Part shown: positions 31,801-39,589 of the stretch, piece after piece | Layout: every line of letters begins with the position of its first letter | Position numbering within the stretch: position 1 is the stretch's first letter | Assembly: GCA_001898835.1 (NCBI GenBank) | Contig: MKVM01000001.1 | Span: forward strand, 1,110,466 to 1,174,465 | Length of the DNA stretch: 64,000 nucleotides | Source of the DNA: Micrococcales bacterium 72-143 | GTDB lineage: Bacteria; Actinomycetota; Actinomycetes; Actinomycetales; Microbacteriaceae | Direction of reading: 5' to 3' | Notes under the pieces: model-generated | Databases searched by the model: none | What the model was told of the DNA's origin: nothing | Seen by the model: the letters and a program-made list of their open reading frames with translations, nothing else | Program-made: the position numbers and the translations under genes

Positions 31801-34403
31801 ACGGTCGCCGCCGAGCTCTCGCCGTAGGCGTCGAGCACACGGTAGGCGGCCTGATATTGACCGGGCTCGTCGGGCGCCTGGAAGCGCACGTGGTTCGAGT
31901 TGACGAACGCGATGCCGGCGGTCGGCTCCGTCACCAGCTCGTCGGCCAGGAACATCCGCGAGTCGTCGGGATGCTCGTCGTTCTCGAGCACGTCGACGGT
32001 CACGATGTCGCCCGCGCGCACGGTGACCTGGTCGTCGCGCGCGATGGGCGGCTGGTGCTTGGTGAGCGCAGGCACCGGAACGATCGTGACGCCGGCGGTG
32101 GCCGTGCGGCTGCCATCCGAGACCGTGTAGGTGAAACCGATCTGCGAGGTCAGGGTCTGCGGGGAGGTGACGCGGACGAGCGTCGACTCGAGCAGCTCCA
32201 CCACGACGCCCTTGGCCTGCACGTCGGCCGGCACCGAGATCGACTGAACCGCGAGGATCCGGCCCGCCGGGCTCACGTCGTTGCTCAGCACCGACACCGT
32301 GGTCGGCTCGTCGCTGCGGAGGTAGGCCGTGTCCTTGACGGCGACCGGCGGCAGGTCGTCATCCGGTACGTCCTTCACGTCGACCCGGATGATGCCCTTG
32401 CTCGGTGCGCTCCCCGCGGCGAGCGAGTACTCGAAGTAGTAGACGCCCGGCTTGCCCGCCGAGAACTGCACCTGCGCCTTCTCAGCATCGAACGACATCG
32501 AGGCGCCGTCGCCCGGCTCGTCGACGCTCGTGATCGTGAGCGGCGCACCCGAGGGCGAGAGGTCGTTGTCGAGCGGCTTGATCGTGATCTGCTCGCCGGT
32601 GAACGCCGTCGCGAAGTCGGGCGTGCCGACGGGCTTCACCTCCCCCGCGGGCTTGACGTCGACGATCAGGGTTCCGGTGACCATGTCATCGGAGCCGTCG
32701 GTCACCTGGAACTGCACTTCCTTCTCACCCAGTTCCGAGGTCTGGTGCGTGAAGGTGATGAGGCCGTCGGGGGTGAAGCGCACGAGGTCGCCCGAGGTGG
32801 GGGCGGCCGCCCGCAGGAATAGGTCGTCGCCGTCGGGGTCGCGCCAGTTGGAGAGCACGTTGTAGGAGATCGTCTGGTTCGCCTCGACGCTCGTCGCCGA
32901 GGTGCGCAGCTCGATCGGGGCCGCGTTGACGGCGTCCGGCACCACCCGGATCGACACGTTCGCCGTGGCCTTGCCGCCGCGACCGTCGTCGACCGTGTAG
33001 CCGAAGCTCACCCCGCCCGTGTAGTCGGGGTTCGGGGTGAACTGCAGGGCTCGGCCGCCGTCGATGTAGTCGAGCCGGCCGGTCGACTCGTTGATCGCGC
33101 CGTGGTCGGCGATGACGAGCACGTCGCCGTCGGGGTCGGAGTCGTTGTCGAGCACCGCGAGGATCGTCGTGCGGCCGGGGCGGATGCCGTACTCGTCGTC
33201 GATAGCGGTGGGGTCGCGGTTCTGGTCGGTGCGCTCCGCGAGCGTGTCCTCGAAGGACTGCAGCGCCGACTTGTCGTCGCCCTCCTCCTCGGTCTCCTCC
33301 TGCTCGGGCGGGATGACGTCGTCCCAGTTGTCGACGAGGCGCATGTTCTCGGCCGGCAGCCAGACGTTGCCGTTCGACAGGTTGTTGAGGGCGATGACGG
33401 TGCGGTTCACCCGGAACTCGAGGCGATCCCCGGCGGTCGGCTGCTCGATGTCGTACACCGCGGGGTCGGAGCCGGCGCAGGCGTAGACGTAGCGCTGCGC
33501 CTGCGCCCACGCGCCGTGCGCGCAGCCGTCCTGGTTGACGGGGGCGGCGACGTCGTCGGGATCGGTGGTCGCGTTCGCGACCTCCGCATCGATGTGCTCG
33601 ACCTGGCCCGAGCCGAGGTTCACGCGCAGCAGTCCGCTGCCCGTCGCGAGCACCACGACATCCGACTCCGGGCCGCTCTGCTGCAGCTTGAGAGCCTTCT
33701 CGTCGCCGAGGTCGCGCGTGGTGCCGTCCTGGGTCACGAGCTGGTTGGTCGAGGTGTCGAGGGCCACCGCCTGCTCGCCGATCGCCGCGAGTTGGAAGGC
33801 GCCGACCGCGGGGAAGGACGACTCGGCGGGCACGTCGGCGAGCGTCGGAACCCGGTAGAGCGTCTTGTGCTTCGGGGAGACGGCGACGATCTGACCCCCG
33901 CGCGTGACGACGGCGTGGCCGCCCGCGCCGAGGTCGAGCAGGGGCGGCTGAGACACCACGTCGAGCTGCAGGTCACCGACCGCGGGAAGCGCCCACAGCT
34001 TGCCCTTCGACACGACCGCGATGACGCCGCCGCCGTAGGAGACCTCCGCGTCCGGCGGCAGGTCGACCGAGCTCGTGACGGTCGTCGAGGCGGGGTCGAC
34101 CGACTCGAGCCGGTGATGGTCGGGGTCGACCATGAAGAGCGAGTCGCCGTCCTGCAGCACATCGAAATCGGGGGACGAGGCGGTGACGGCTGCGTTCAGC
34201 TCGTCGATCTGCTTGTTGAGGCGGCCGCCGCGCAGCAGCTCGCCGTTCGTGACCCACACGTCACGGGACGTCATCTCGACGTCGGTGACCGGGAACCCGG
34301 GGTGCAGGGCCGCGACGGTGAGGGTGCCGCCCGCGACGAGGGCGATCGTCGTGACGGTCGCGACGGTCTTCCGCCGTGCGCGCCACCAGGCCCCGAAAGA
34401 CAC
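28806..34403 (-). CDS. Giant surface protein: propeller-like head, Ig-like repeats and fibronectin type III tail
   Basis: The 1865-residue protein is anchored by an N-terminal membrane helix (about 13-33). Next is a region of about 300 residues with repeated short strands (VVAVSPKHKTLYRVP, LATGSGLLRVNLGSG), likely a beta-propeller, and then an acidic linker (PPEQEETEEEGDDK). A long row of Ig/cadherin-like modules follows, marked by LDNDSDPDGD, LSNDVSPAG, LENDEHPDD, TANDSDPQS and similar (about 390-1540). About three FN3-type modules and a Trp-rich end (TRWYTAGEWNGM) complete it. Bifidobacteria carry a similar kinase-FN3-MoxR-DUF58-transglutaminase cluster. Adhesion or an extracellular sensor role is likely. 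GTG start. It opens the unit leading to the ATPase. Confidence 0.88.
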   Translation of the reverse strand: MSFGAWWRARRKTVATVTTIALVAGGTLTVAALHPGFPVTDVEMTSRDVWVTNGELLRGGRLNKQIDELNAAVTASSPDFDVLQDGDSLFMVDPDHHRLESVDPASTTVTSSVDLPPDAEVSYGGGVIAVVSKGKLWALPAVGDLQLDVVSQPPLLDLGAGGHAVVTRGGQIVAVSPKHKTLYRVPTLADVPAESSFPAVGAFQLAAIGEQAVALDTSTNQLVTQDGTTRDLGDEKALKLQQSGPESDVVVLATGSGLLRVNLGSGQVEHIDAEVANATTDPDDVAAPVNQDGCAHGAWAQAQRYVYACAGSDPAVYDIEQPTAGDRLEFRVNRTVIALNNLSNGNVWLPAENMRLVDNWDDVIPPEQEETEEEGDDKSALQSFEDTLAERTDQNRDPTAIDDEYGIRPGRTTILAVLDNDSDPDGDVLVIADHGAINESTGRLDYIDGGRALQFTPNPDYTGGVSFGYTVDDGRGGKATANVSIRVVPDAVNAAPIELRTSATSVEANQTISYNVLSNWRDPDGDDLFLRAAAPTSGDLVRFTPDGLITFTHQTSELGEKEVQFQVTDGSDDMVTGTLIVDVKPAGEVKPVGTPDFATAFTGEQITIKPLDNDLSPSGAPLTITSVDEPGDGASMSFDAEKAQVQFSAGKPGVYYFEYSLAAGSAPSKGIIRVDVKDVPDDDLPPVAVKDTAYLRSDEPTTVSVLSNDVSPAGRILAVQSISVPADVQAKGVVVELLESTLVRVTSPQTLTSQIGFTYTVSDGSRTATAGVTIVPVPALTKHQPPIARDDQVTVRAGDIVTVDVLENDEHPDDSRMFLADELVTEPTAGIAFVNSNHVRFQAPDEPGQYQAAYRVLDAYGESSAATVTFTVTPLDEETNREPRPEPAVARVLSGGSVRIDLPLQRIDPDGDSVLLLGTPVNPTMGTIDEIGPDYLRYTSFPGMSGTDTFSYQVYDAFGKTGTADIRVAVIAPPDSTQNPSAVPDSVSVRPGKIAQVDLTANDSDPQSSPIHVDKQLIEVPKGVEAEVVNRHYLVLRAPEEEGTFAIRYRLVNGLGGSSQSYAMVHVTPDAPLMPPIANDLSLSLKEIAGKKSVTVDIFDGSSYNPSGKNADLKVSLEGPNAGSAELVPERHGKITVTPGESRQAIAYRVTDPETKLAATAFILVPAAVDDSFDDPPYLDPNLPTQYVPMNESREWKLSDLIKVPSGRKAWIPDASTVSSLMSDGSSNYVDETTIRYQGAKDYRGPASITFTVTDGASKDDPKGNTKPLTMPIIVGDPEFRDTPPTFTAPSVQLEGGEPTTVDLRAATGHPNPEILQQVTYSDVTGLGSKIDGRLDGSVLTLKTPRNTPKGTTFDIGVTLRWDKFTVPGTIHVTVVGSTYPPPLAVNDSYETQRGDGTVVTSPLVNDFNPYAETGERLTIVDAKVRNTGDPADVNFTADQVRITPNPSLKSGTIDVAYTVQDATEDPDRRVTGLITLVVSDVPDQTQKPTVPSQGDEGTVAIGFQAPAANGKEITSYEVRSTPSVTTPTNCAPPSCTITGLTNGTSYQFSVRAINVHGPGAWSTWSDAVIPYGTPQQPAPAVAVVDQFAPNAVVSASWNEVSANGGSVTYEWRLDGGSWSSPSTARSTGNQTVQGGVHTFEVRATNSGGKQSGIGSAASPNLATQTAPTAPSVSGADVQDGTAPGAIRWTWSGGAASTGGMANITYQVSVDGGGWIDKGTATNHTASGLGAGSHSIQVRAVNKAGAGAAGSGGAGTISNPPPNPSSAIVGKTAKEGCDTGGFGCQYPIVRITDAVDGTYTLTTQLESGWTSSWPTTLGVSSGTGQGRAGGKVGTMTGSDRIRVIVTGPSGTISTRWYTAGEWNGM

Positions 34404-34461
34404 GCTCGACTACCCCCCGCTGATCCGCCGTTCCACCCCGCTCCGGGGGACAAGCCGGTTC

Positions 34462-34515
34462 AGGCTAACACGTGAGGTGAGGTCACCCTCACCCCCGGGG
34501 AGGGGACTACTCCCC
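34462..34515 (-). promoter_or_regulatory. Promoter and palindromic operator of the surface-protein/moxR/ATPase unit
   Basis: GGGGACTACTCCCC at 34502-34515 contains the TAG stop of the FHA-winged-helix gene, as the related site at 19627 contains the stop of the ATPase gene. The -10-like TAGCCT lies at 34462-34467 (minus strand), 34 nt from the palindrome and 59 nt before the giant gene's start. No -35 hexamer is visible. The spacing matches the site upstream of the phosphatase gene exactly. Confidence 0.6.
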
Positions 34516-35241
34516 ATCGTCCGCGGGCGAGGGTTCCCCTGTCGAGGCGGCGTTCCGCTCGAGTAGCACGATGTCCTCCCGGCTGACCAGCCGGCTCGCC
34601 ACCGCGTACTCCACGAGGCGCGCACGACGGTTCGTCGCGAGCTTGCCGCGACCTCCGCGCAGCCCCTGCACCCCGACCTTGTCGAGCTTCTCGCACACGT
34701 TGTCGAGCTTGCGGTTGAAGGTCGTGAGGGGCCAGCCGAGTCGCTCCGCCGCCTGCGCGGAGCTCGGGATCTCCCCTCGGCCCGGCGAGTCCTGGCGCAG
34801 CACGTGCTCGGAGAGCGCCACGACCAGCAGGCGCTGCGAACTCGTGAGCGGCACGACGCCGATGGTGGTCGTACCGGAGGCGCCGGCGTGGATGTTGGTG
34901 GTCGAGAAGAAGGTGCCGTCGTTCTCGATCGTGAAGTCGTAGGTCGTCGACCCGGCACTGAAGAGCACCTGCACGCGCGGGAAGACGAGCGGGAGCCGGC
35001 CACCGGGCGGCAGCCACGCCTGGACACCGCCGGAGCCGTCGGTCACGGTCGCCGAGAGCAGGCTGCCCACGTTGGCGATCCACCAGAGACCGCGATCCTC
35101 CGTCAGCAGCAGGAACCGCCGGTGGAGGTAGGGGTTGTCGTCGATCTCGAGGTCGCCCTCGCGTCCGATGACGAAGTCGCGACCGGGGACGGCCGTGTAC
35201 TCCTCCCCGCAGAAGTCGACGCGCAGCGTGTTCGTCATCAT
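34507..35241 (-). CDS. FHA-domain protein with C-terminal winged-helix-like DNA-binding domain
   Basis: 244 residues in two parts. The N-terminal part (about 1-105) is FHA-like: FVIGREGDLEIDDNPYLHRRF then LLLTEDRGLWWIANVGS, with His at the family position. A beta-rich middle follows. The C-terminal part (about 150-225) has PLTSSQRLLVVALSEHVL, then AQAAERLGWPLTTFNRKLDN, an HTH-like helix pair, and GKLATNRRARLVEYAVAS. The arrangement suggests a transcription factor whose activity depends on binding a phosphothreonine, as in EmbR of mycobacteria (same parts, opposite order). ATG 35241 overlaps the kinase stop (ATGA), so it is co-translated with the kinase. It is the candidate regulator of the GGGGA-N4-TCCCC sites. 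Confidence 0.85.
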   Translation of the reverse strand: MMTNTLRVDFCGEEYTAVPGRDFVIGREGDLEIDDNPYLHRRFLLLTEDRGLWWIANVGSLLSATVTDGSGGVQAWLPPGGRLPLVFPRVQVLFSAGSTTYDFTIENDGTFFSTTNIHAGASGTTTIGVVPLTSSQRLLVVALSEHVLRQDSPGRGEIPSSAQAAERLGWPLTTFNRKLDNVCEKLDKVGVQGLRGGRGKLATNRRARLVEYAVASRLVSREDIVLLERNAASTGEPSPADDGE

Positions 35242-36905
35242 GCGGCCGGCGGGTAGCAGGCGACGAGTACGTCGGAGGTCTTGCCCTTGCGGAACACCAT
35301 GACGTCGATGCACAAGGGGGCGCCCCCCGCATAGCCGTCCACCGCGAGGATGCCGTCGTCGCTCGTGTGGCGCTGGGGCAGGTCGGGGCGGTTGTTGAGC
35401 TGCCACATGAACGCGTCGTCGTCCTGCGGATCGGGATTCTCGACGGTGAAGGTGACCGTGGAGCCGTCGAGCGTCGGGGCGCCGACGAGCACCGGCACGG
35501 GGATCGTCTCGGGCACCGCCGCCTCGCCGCCCCCCGTCGGGGCCGCACTCGGCGTCTCACCCGCCGGCGTCCCGCCGAAGAGGACGATGCCGACGACGAT
35601 CGCGGCGACGACGACCGCCGCGAGGACGCCGACCACGATGCCCACCACGAGACCGCGCCGCGAGCGCGGCGGCGGGGCGGCCTCCGCGGGCTCTTCCGGT
35701 TCGGCGGGCGCCGTGACCGGGCCGCGCGGACGCACCACCGTCTCCGTCGGCAGCGCGTCGGGCGCGGCGTGACCGACCGAGCCGCCCCCCGGGGCGGAGG
35801 TCGACGCCCCGATGACCGGTGCGGCCGAGGGCTGCGCCTCGATCGTCGTCGTGCTGCGCACGCGCGTCTCGTCCGCGCTCGGCGCGGGTGCCACCGGCTG
35901 CGCCTCGATGGTCGCCACCTGCCGCACGCGGGTCTCGTCGGCGCCGCCGGTGTCCGCCGGGCGCTCGGGCGCCTCCAGGTGCAGGTTCGGCACCTCGAGC
36001 TCGGTGCGCGCGTAGCCGAGCTCCATCTCGACACGCTGCAGCGCCCGCCCGAAGTCGAGTGCGCTCGCGAAGCGGTCCTCGCGCTCGGTCGCCATGCCCT
36101 TCTGCAGCACCGCGATGAGCGAGCGCGGGATGTCGGTGCGGTCCATCGGCGTGATGGCGCCCCGCTCGATGCGGCCGATCAGGTCGAGCGTGCCGTTGCC
36201 GCGTCCCTTCACCTCGAAGGGCGTCTGCCCCGCGAGCACCGTCCAGATCGTCGCGGCGAGCGAGAACACGTCGCTGCGCACATCCGGAGCCGGGTCGTCC
36301 TCGAACATCTCGGGCGGCGACCACGGCACCGAGAGGCCCACCTGGCCGCTCGTGCCGCCCGTGCCCGTGTCGGCGAGCGCCTCGGCGACCGTCGTCGTGT
36401 GGGTGGGCAGGGCGTCGTCGACCGCGGATGAGATGCCGAAGTCGGTGAGGGCCGGCCAGCCGTAGTCGTTCGCGAGCACGTTCGCGGGCTTGATGTCGCG
36501 GTGCAGGATGCCGGCCAGGTGCGCCGTGTGCACGGCGCTCGACAGCCGCACGCCGGTGCGCAGGGCGTCCACCACCGTGAGCGGAGCCTGCTTGTAGCGC
36601 TCGGCGAGGCTCGGGCCCGAGCAGTACTCCATGACGAAGAACGGGCGGTCATCGGATGCGACGTCGGCGTGGTAGATCGTGACGATGTACGGATGCGCCG
36701 AGAGCTGCGCCATGAGGTTCGCCTCGGCGGTGAACGCCGCGCGGTTGGCCGGGGTCAGCTCGTCGAGCAGCAGCACCTTCACCGCGACCCGGCGCTTCGG
36801 CAGCTGCTGGTCGTAGAGGAATACGTCGGAGAATCCGCCCGACCCGAGCAGGCGAACGAAGCTGTAGCCCGGCAGCTCGGGCGGTGTCGAGGTCGCGCGC
36901 CGCAT
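35238..36905 (-). CDS. Membrane Ser/Thr protein kinase (PknB type)
   Basis: The 555-residue protein carries an intracellular kinase domain at about 14-275. It shows the glycine loop LLGSGGFSDVFLYD, the lysine in VAVKVLL, the catalytic loop LHRDIKPANVLA near residue 135 and DFG in LTDFGISSA. A Thr/Ala/Pro-rich juxtamembrane stretch follows with three repeats of (A)DETRVR-x-x-TTIEAQP type, likely autophosphorylation sites that FHA domains could bind. One membrane helix (about 418-438) and a 110-residue extracytoplasmic tail with Cys near the end complete it. There are no PASTA repeats. It overlaps both neighbours by a few bases, forming one translational unit with the PP2C and FHA genes. Confidence 0.94.
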   Translation of the reverse strand: MRRATSTPPELPGYSFVRLLGSGGFSDVFLYDQQLPKRRVAVKVLLLDELTPANRAAFTAEANLMAQLSAHPYIVTIYHADVASDDRPFFVMEYCSGPSLAERYKQAPLTVVDALRTGVRLSSAVHTAHLAGILHRDIKPANVLANDYGWPALTDFGISSAVDDALPTHTTTVAEALADTGTGGTSGQVGLSVPWSPPEMFEDDPAPDVRSDVFSLAATIWTVLAGQTPFEVKGRGNGTLDLIGRIERGAITPMDRTDIPRSLIAVLQKGMATEREDRFASALDFGRALQRVEMELGYARTELEVPNLHLEAPERPADTGGADETRVRQVATIEAQPVAPAPSADETRVRSTTTIEAQPSAAPVIGASTSAPGGGSVGHAAPDALPTETVVRPRGPVTAPAEPEEPAEAAPPPRSRRGLVVGIVVGVLAAVVVAAIVVGIVLFGGTPAGETPSAAPTGGGEAAVPETIPVPVLVGAPTLDGSTVTFTVENPDPQDDDAFMWQLNNRPDLPQRHTSDDGILAVDGYAGGAPLCIDVMVFRKGKTSDVLVACYPPAA

Positions 36906-38074
36906 CAGACCTCCTCGACCGACAGCTCGACCCCGCCGCCGAGGTCGATGCGGGTGCCCACGATCACGGGGGTCGGCTCGCCCCCGCGCAGCTTCTGGCT
37001 CTCGCCGCTCGGCATCACGACCGTCGTGCCGTTGCGCGAATGCAGGTCGGTGACCACGACCGTGCCGCCCTCGAGCGCGACCCGGAGGTGCGAGCGCGAG
37101 ATGTCCTGATCGCCGCCGGTGATCGTGACGAGCCGCGGCAGCTGACCCGCCGAGACCCCCGACACGCTCGGCGAGCGCCCGAGCAGGAGCGGTTCGTCGA
37201 GCGGCTCGCGCGTGCCGCTCGGCAGCACGACGACGACGGATGGGGCGGCGGGCGCGGCGGCCTCGCCCCGAGGCCGCCGCTGGCGGCCCGTGCGGGTGAT
37301 CGAGGAGGCCAGCACGGTGCTGCCGTCGTGGTCGCCCTCGGCCTCGGCCTCTGACGGCGGCGCCTGCTCGGCACCCTCCTCCGCCTCGACGGGGCGGACG
37401 GCGGCGTCCTCGACCGAGCGGTACATGGTGTCGCCGAAGAGGTAGTCGTAGCCGTCGGCGGCCTCAGCGGCCGCGGACGCGTCGGCCGCGGGGTCGTCGC
37501 GTGGGCCGCCCGCCGCCTCCTCGGGCAGGGAGGCGACCGTGACCTCCGAGACCTCCTCGACGCGCGGGACGGCGGATGCGGGCGCAAGGGGCGGGGTGAA
37601 GTCGTCGCGTGCCGCGGACGTGGACGCGGGCGCCGCCTGCGCGACCGCGCCGACGGGAGAGCCCGCGCCGCTCGCGAAGGCGGAGGCGCGCACGACGCCC
37701 GCCTCGATCGGCAGCTCGACACCGCCGCGGCCGCCGAGCGTGACCCCGACGGAGCCCCCCGGCATCCGACGCTCGATCCATGTGGTGGCGCCCGCCCCCG
37801 ACACCTGCTCGGCACCGGCGCGCACCGAGGCGTCGCCGCGCACGATCACGCTCACGCCGCCGTCCCCGGCCTCCACGAACGCGAAGGGCGGCGTCGCGAA
37901 CAGGCCGTTCGCGGTGAGAGTCTCCAGCAGCCCCGCGGGCCCGCGCTCGTCGCGCAGCCGACTCCACAGCCGGTCGACGACCGCGGACTCCAGCTCGGCG
38001 CCCACGAACAGCTGCCGGGCGGGGGTGATGAAGGCGAGCCAGCCGTCGCCTGCGGCGGTGTATCGATGCGTCAC
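36905..38074 (-). CDS. FHA-domain protein, 389 residues
   Basis: The N-terminal region (about 1-120) contains WLAFITPARQLFVGAELESAVVDRLW and has no recognised family. The middle (about 130-290) is Ala/Pro/Glu-rich, probably flexible. The C-terminal FHA domain (about 290-385) shows LLLGRSPSVSG, DQDISRSHLRVAL and VVTDLHSRNGTTVV. It starts just before the phosphatase stop and abuts the kinase gene (shared base at 36905), so it probably links phosphatase or kinase to a partner. The function is inferred from its domain and neighbours only. Confidence 0.85.
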   Translation of the reverse strand: MTHRYTAAGDGWLAFITPARQLFVGAELESAVVDRLWSRLRDERGPAGLLETLTANGLFATPPFAFVEAGDGGVSVIVRGDASVRAGAEQVSGAGATTWIERRMPGGSVGVTLGGRGGVELPIEAGVVRASAFASGAGSPVGAVAQAAPASTSAARDDFTPPLAPASAVPRVEEVSEVTVASLPEEAAGGPRDDPAADASAAAEAADGYDYLFGDTMYRSVEDAAVRPVEAEEGAEQAPPSEAEAEGDHDGSTVLASSITRTGRQRRPRGEAAAPAAPSVVVVLPSGTREPLDEPLLLGRSPSVSGVSAGQLPRLVTITGGDQDISRSHLRVALEGGTVVVTDLHSRNGTTVVMPSGESQKLRGGEPTPVIVGTRIDLGGGVELSVEEV

Positions 38075-38075
38075 G

Positions 38076-38921
38076 TCAGGCCCTCGGCATGGTGTCCTCG
38101 AGGAGGCGGCGGTCGCGGTCGACCGTCTCCTCCGGGTCGGGTGTCTCCTCCTCGACCGTCGACTCCACGACCACGACGGTCACGTTGTCCCGGCCGCCCG
38201 CGGCGACGGCGGCGCCCACCAGCCGCTCGGCGAGGGTGGGACCGTCGGGCTCGCGCGTCGACTGCTGATCGTGGAAGACGATGATGCGGGCGATCTCCTC
38301 GTCGCTGAGCTCCTTCGTGAGCCCGTCGCTGCAGAGCAGGAAGGTCTGCCGCCCGCGCAAGGGCAGCAGCCAGATGTCGGGGTCGACATCCGCCTCGGCA
38401 CCGAGCGCACGCGTGACGACGTTCCGCTGCGGATGCGCGGCCGCCTCCTCGGGTGCGATGAGGCCCGCGGCGACGAGCTCCTGCACCGCGGAGTGGTCGA
38501 TGCTCTGCTGCTCGAGACGGCGGCCGTCCCAGCTGTAGGTGCGGGAGTCGCCCACGTTGAACGCCATCCAGTGCGGCCCCGCCCCGTCGACATCGACGAT
38601 CGCCACGCCCGTGAGCGTCGTGCCCGAGATGGTCTCCTCGCGCAGGCCGACGACGGCGGTGTTGGCGGCCTGGACGGCGGCGATCACCGCGCGGGCGCTC
38701 ACCGGCCCCTCGCCGCGGACACGATCGAACACCTCGACCGCCGAACGGCTCGCGAGGTCGCCGTGGGCGTGCCCGCCCATCCCGTCGGCGACGATCCAGA
38801 ACGGCGGCGCGGCGAGGAAGCTGTCCTCGTTGGCGGCGCGCACCGAGCCCACGTCGCTCGCGCCCACGTACCGCAGCTGCACGACGACGTCGCCGATCGC
38901 GAACTCCTCGCGAGTCTCCAC
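38076..38921 (-). CDS. PP2C-type Ser/Thr protein phosphatase
   Basis: A 281-residue PPM phosphatase that would reverse the neighbouring kinase's phosphorylation. It shows GSVRAANEDSFL (metal-binding Asp), VADGMGGHAHGDLAS, ETISGTTLTGVAI, the NVGDSRTYSW strand, LLCSDGLTKEL, and GRDNVTVVVVE, all standard. There is no membrane helix, so it is cytoplasmic. GTG 38921 is the start. It opens the PP2C-FHA-kinase-FHA/wHTH unit and lies behind its own palindrome and -10 box. Confidence 0.95.
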   Translation of the reverse strand: METREEFAIGDVVVQLRYVGASDVGSVRAANEDSFLAAPPFWIVADGMGGHAHGDLASRSAVEVFDRVRGEGPVSARAVIAAVQAANTAVVGLREETISGTTLTGVAIVDVDGAGPHWMAFNVGDSRTYSWDGRRLEQQSIDHSAVQELVAAGLIAPEEAAAHPQRNVVTRALGAEADVDPDIWLLPLRGRQTFLLCSDGLTKELSDEEIARIIVFHDQQSTREPDGPTLAERLVGAAVAAGGRDNVTVVVVESTVEEETPDPEETVDRDRRLLEDTMPRA

Positions 38922-38954
38922 CGGCGCTCCCCCCGTCGTGTCGCAGTCTCGGCA

Positions 38955-39016
38955 ACGCTAGCAAGAGCGCGGCGACCGCATGTATCGCCGCCACGGGGAG
39001 CGCTCCCCATGCGGCG
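38955..39016 (-). promoter_or_regulatory. Promoter and palindromic operator of the phosphatase/kinase unit
   Basis: GGGGAGCGCTCCCC at 38995-39008 is a perfect palindrome, flanked by complementary CGCCGC (38986-38991) and GCGGCG (39011-39016) that extend it into a hairpin. The -10-like TAGCGT lies at 38955-38960 (minus strand), 34 nt away, as at the surface-protein unit. No -35 hexamer is visible. The phosphatase gene starts 34 nt after the -10 box. Confidence 0.6.
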
Positions 39017-39042
39017 GATCGTCGTGCCGTCGGACGCTGTGG

Positions 39043-39558
39043 CTACTCGCCGTCGGGCACGTGGTCGACGCCGAGGAGGTACGAGCCCAGCTCGACGACG
39101 GCGCCGTCGGGCACGGGCGAGAACTCCGTCGAGGCGACCGGCGTACGGCGACGGTTGGCGACGACCGCGACGCCGTTCGTCGAGTTCAGGTCGAGCACGA
39201 ACAGGCCGCCGTCATAGGGCAGCAGGATGGCGTGGTTCTTCGACACGGTCTTCTCGCGGTCGACGACCGTCACGAGGCGCGCGCCGGGGAAGCCTTCCAC
39301 GTCGAACGGCTTGCGGCCGATGACGATCGGGCCGTCGACGGTGACGCGGTCGCCGTCGGCGAGCAGCAGCACCCATCCGCTGACGTGGCGGGGCGGACCG
39401 CCCGGGAAGAACACCGGCTCCGAGGGGTCGCGCGGGGGCACACCGCGACCGACGAGCCGGGTGCGCGTGTCGACGAGCCCCTGCTCGAGGTCGCCCTGCA
39501 GCCACGGCGGACGCAGCACGGGCTCTTCGGGTTGGTATCCCGGGGGGCGGTCGTTCAC
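39043..39558 (-). CDS. Small FHA-domain protein
   Basis: About 171 residues. The N-terminal part is Pro-rich (DRPPGYQPEEPVLRPPW). The FHA domain (about 75-165) shows VDGPIVIGRKPFDVEG, EKTVSKNHAILL and LDLNSTNGVAVV. The chosen start is GTG 39558 (protein begins MNDRPPGYQ); the frame opens at a GTG at 39588, and neither has a clear ribosome site. It is the first gene of the locus and has no palindrome of its own. Its 3' end faces the palindrome and hairpin upstream of the phosphatase gene. Confidence 0.8.
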   Translation of the reverse strand: MNDRPPGYQPEEPVLRPPWLQGDLEQGLVDTRTRLVGRGVPPRDPSEPVFFPGGPPRHVSGWVLLLADGDRVTVDGPIVIGRKPFDVEGFPGARLVTVVDREKTVSKNHAILLPYDGGLFVLDLNSTNGVAVVANRRRTPVASTEFSPVPDGAVVELGSYLLGVDHVPDGE

Positions 39559-39589
39559 CCCTTGATCATTTCCGCGCCCGGATGCCACG

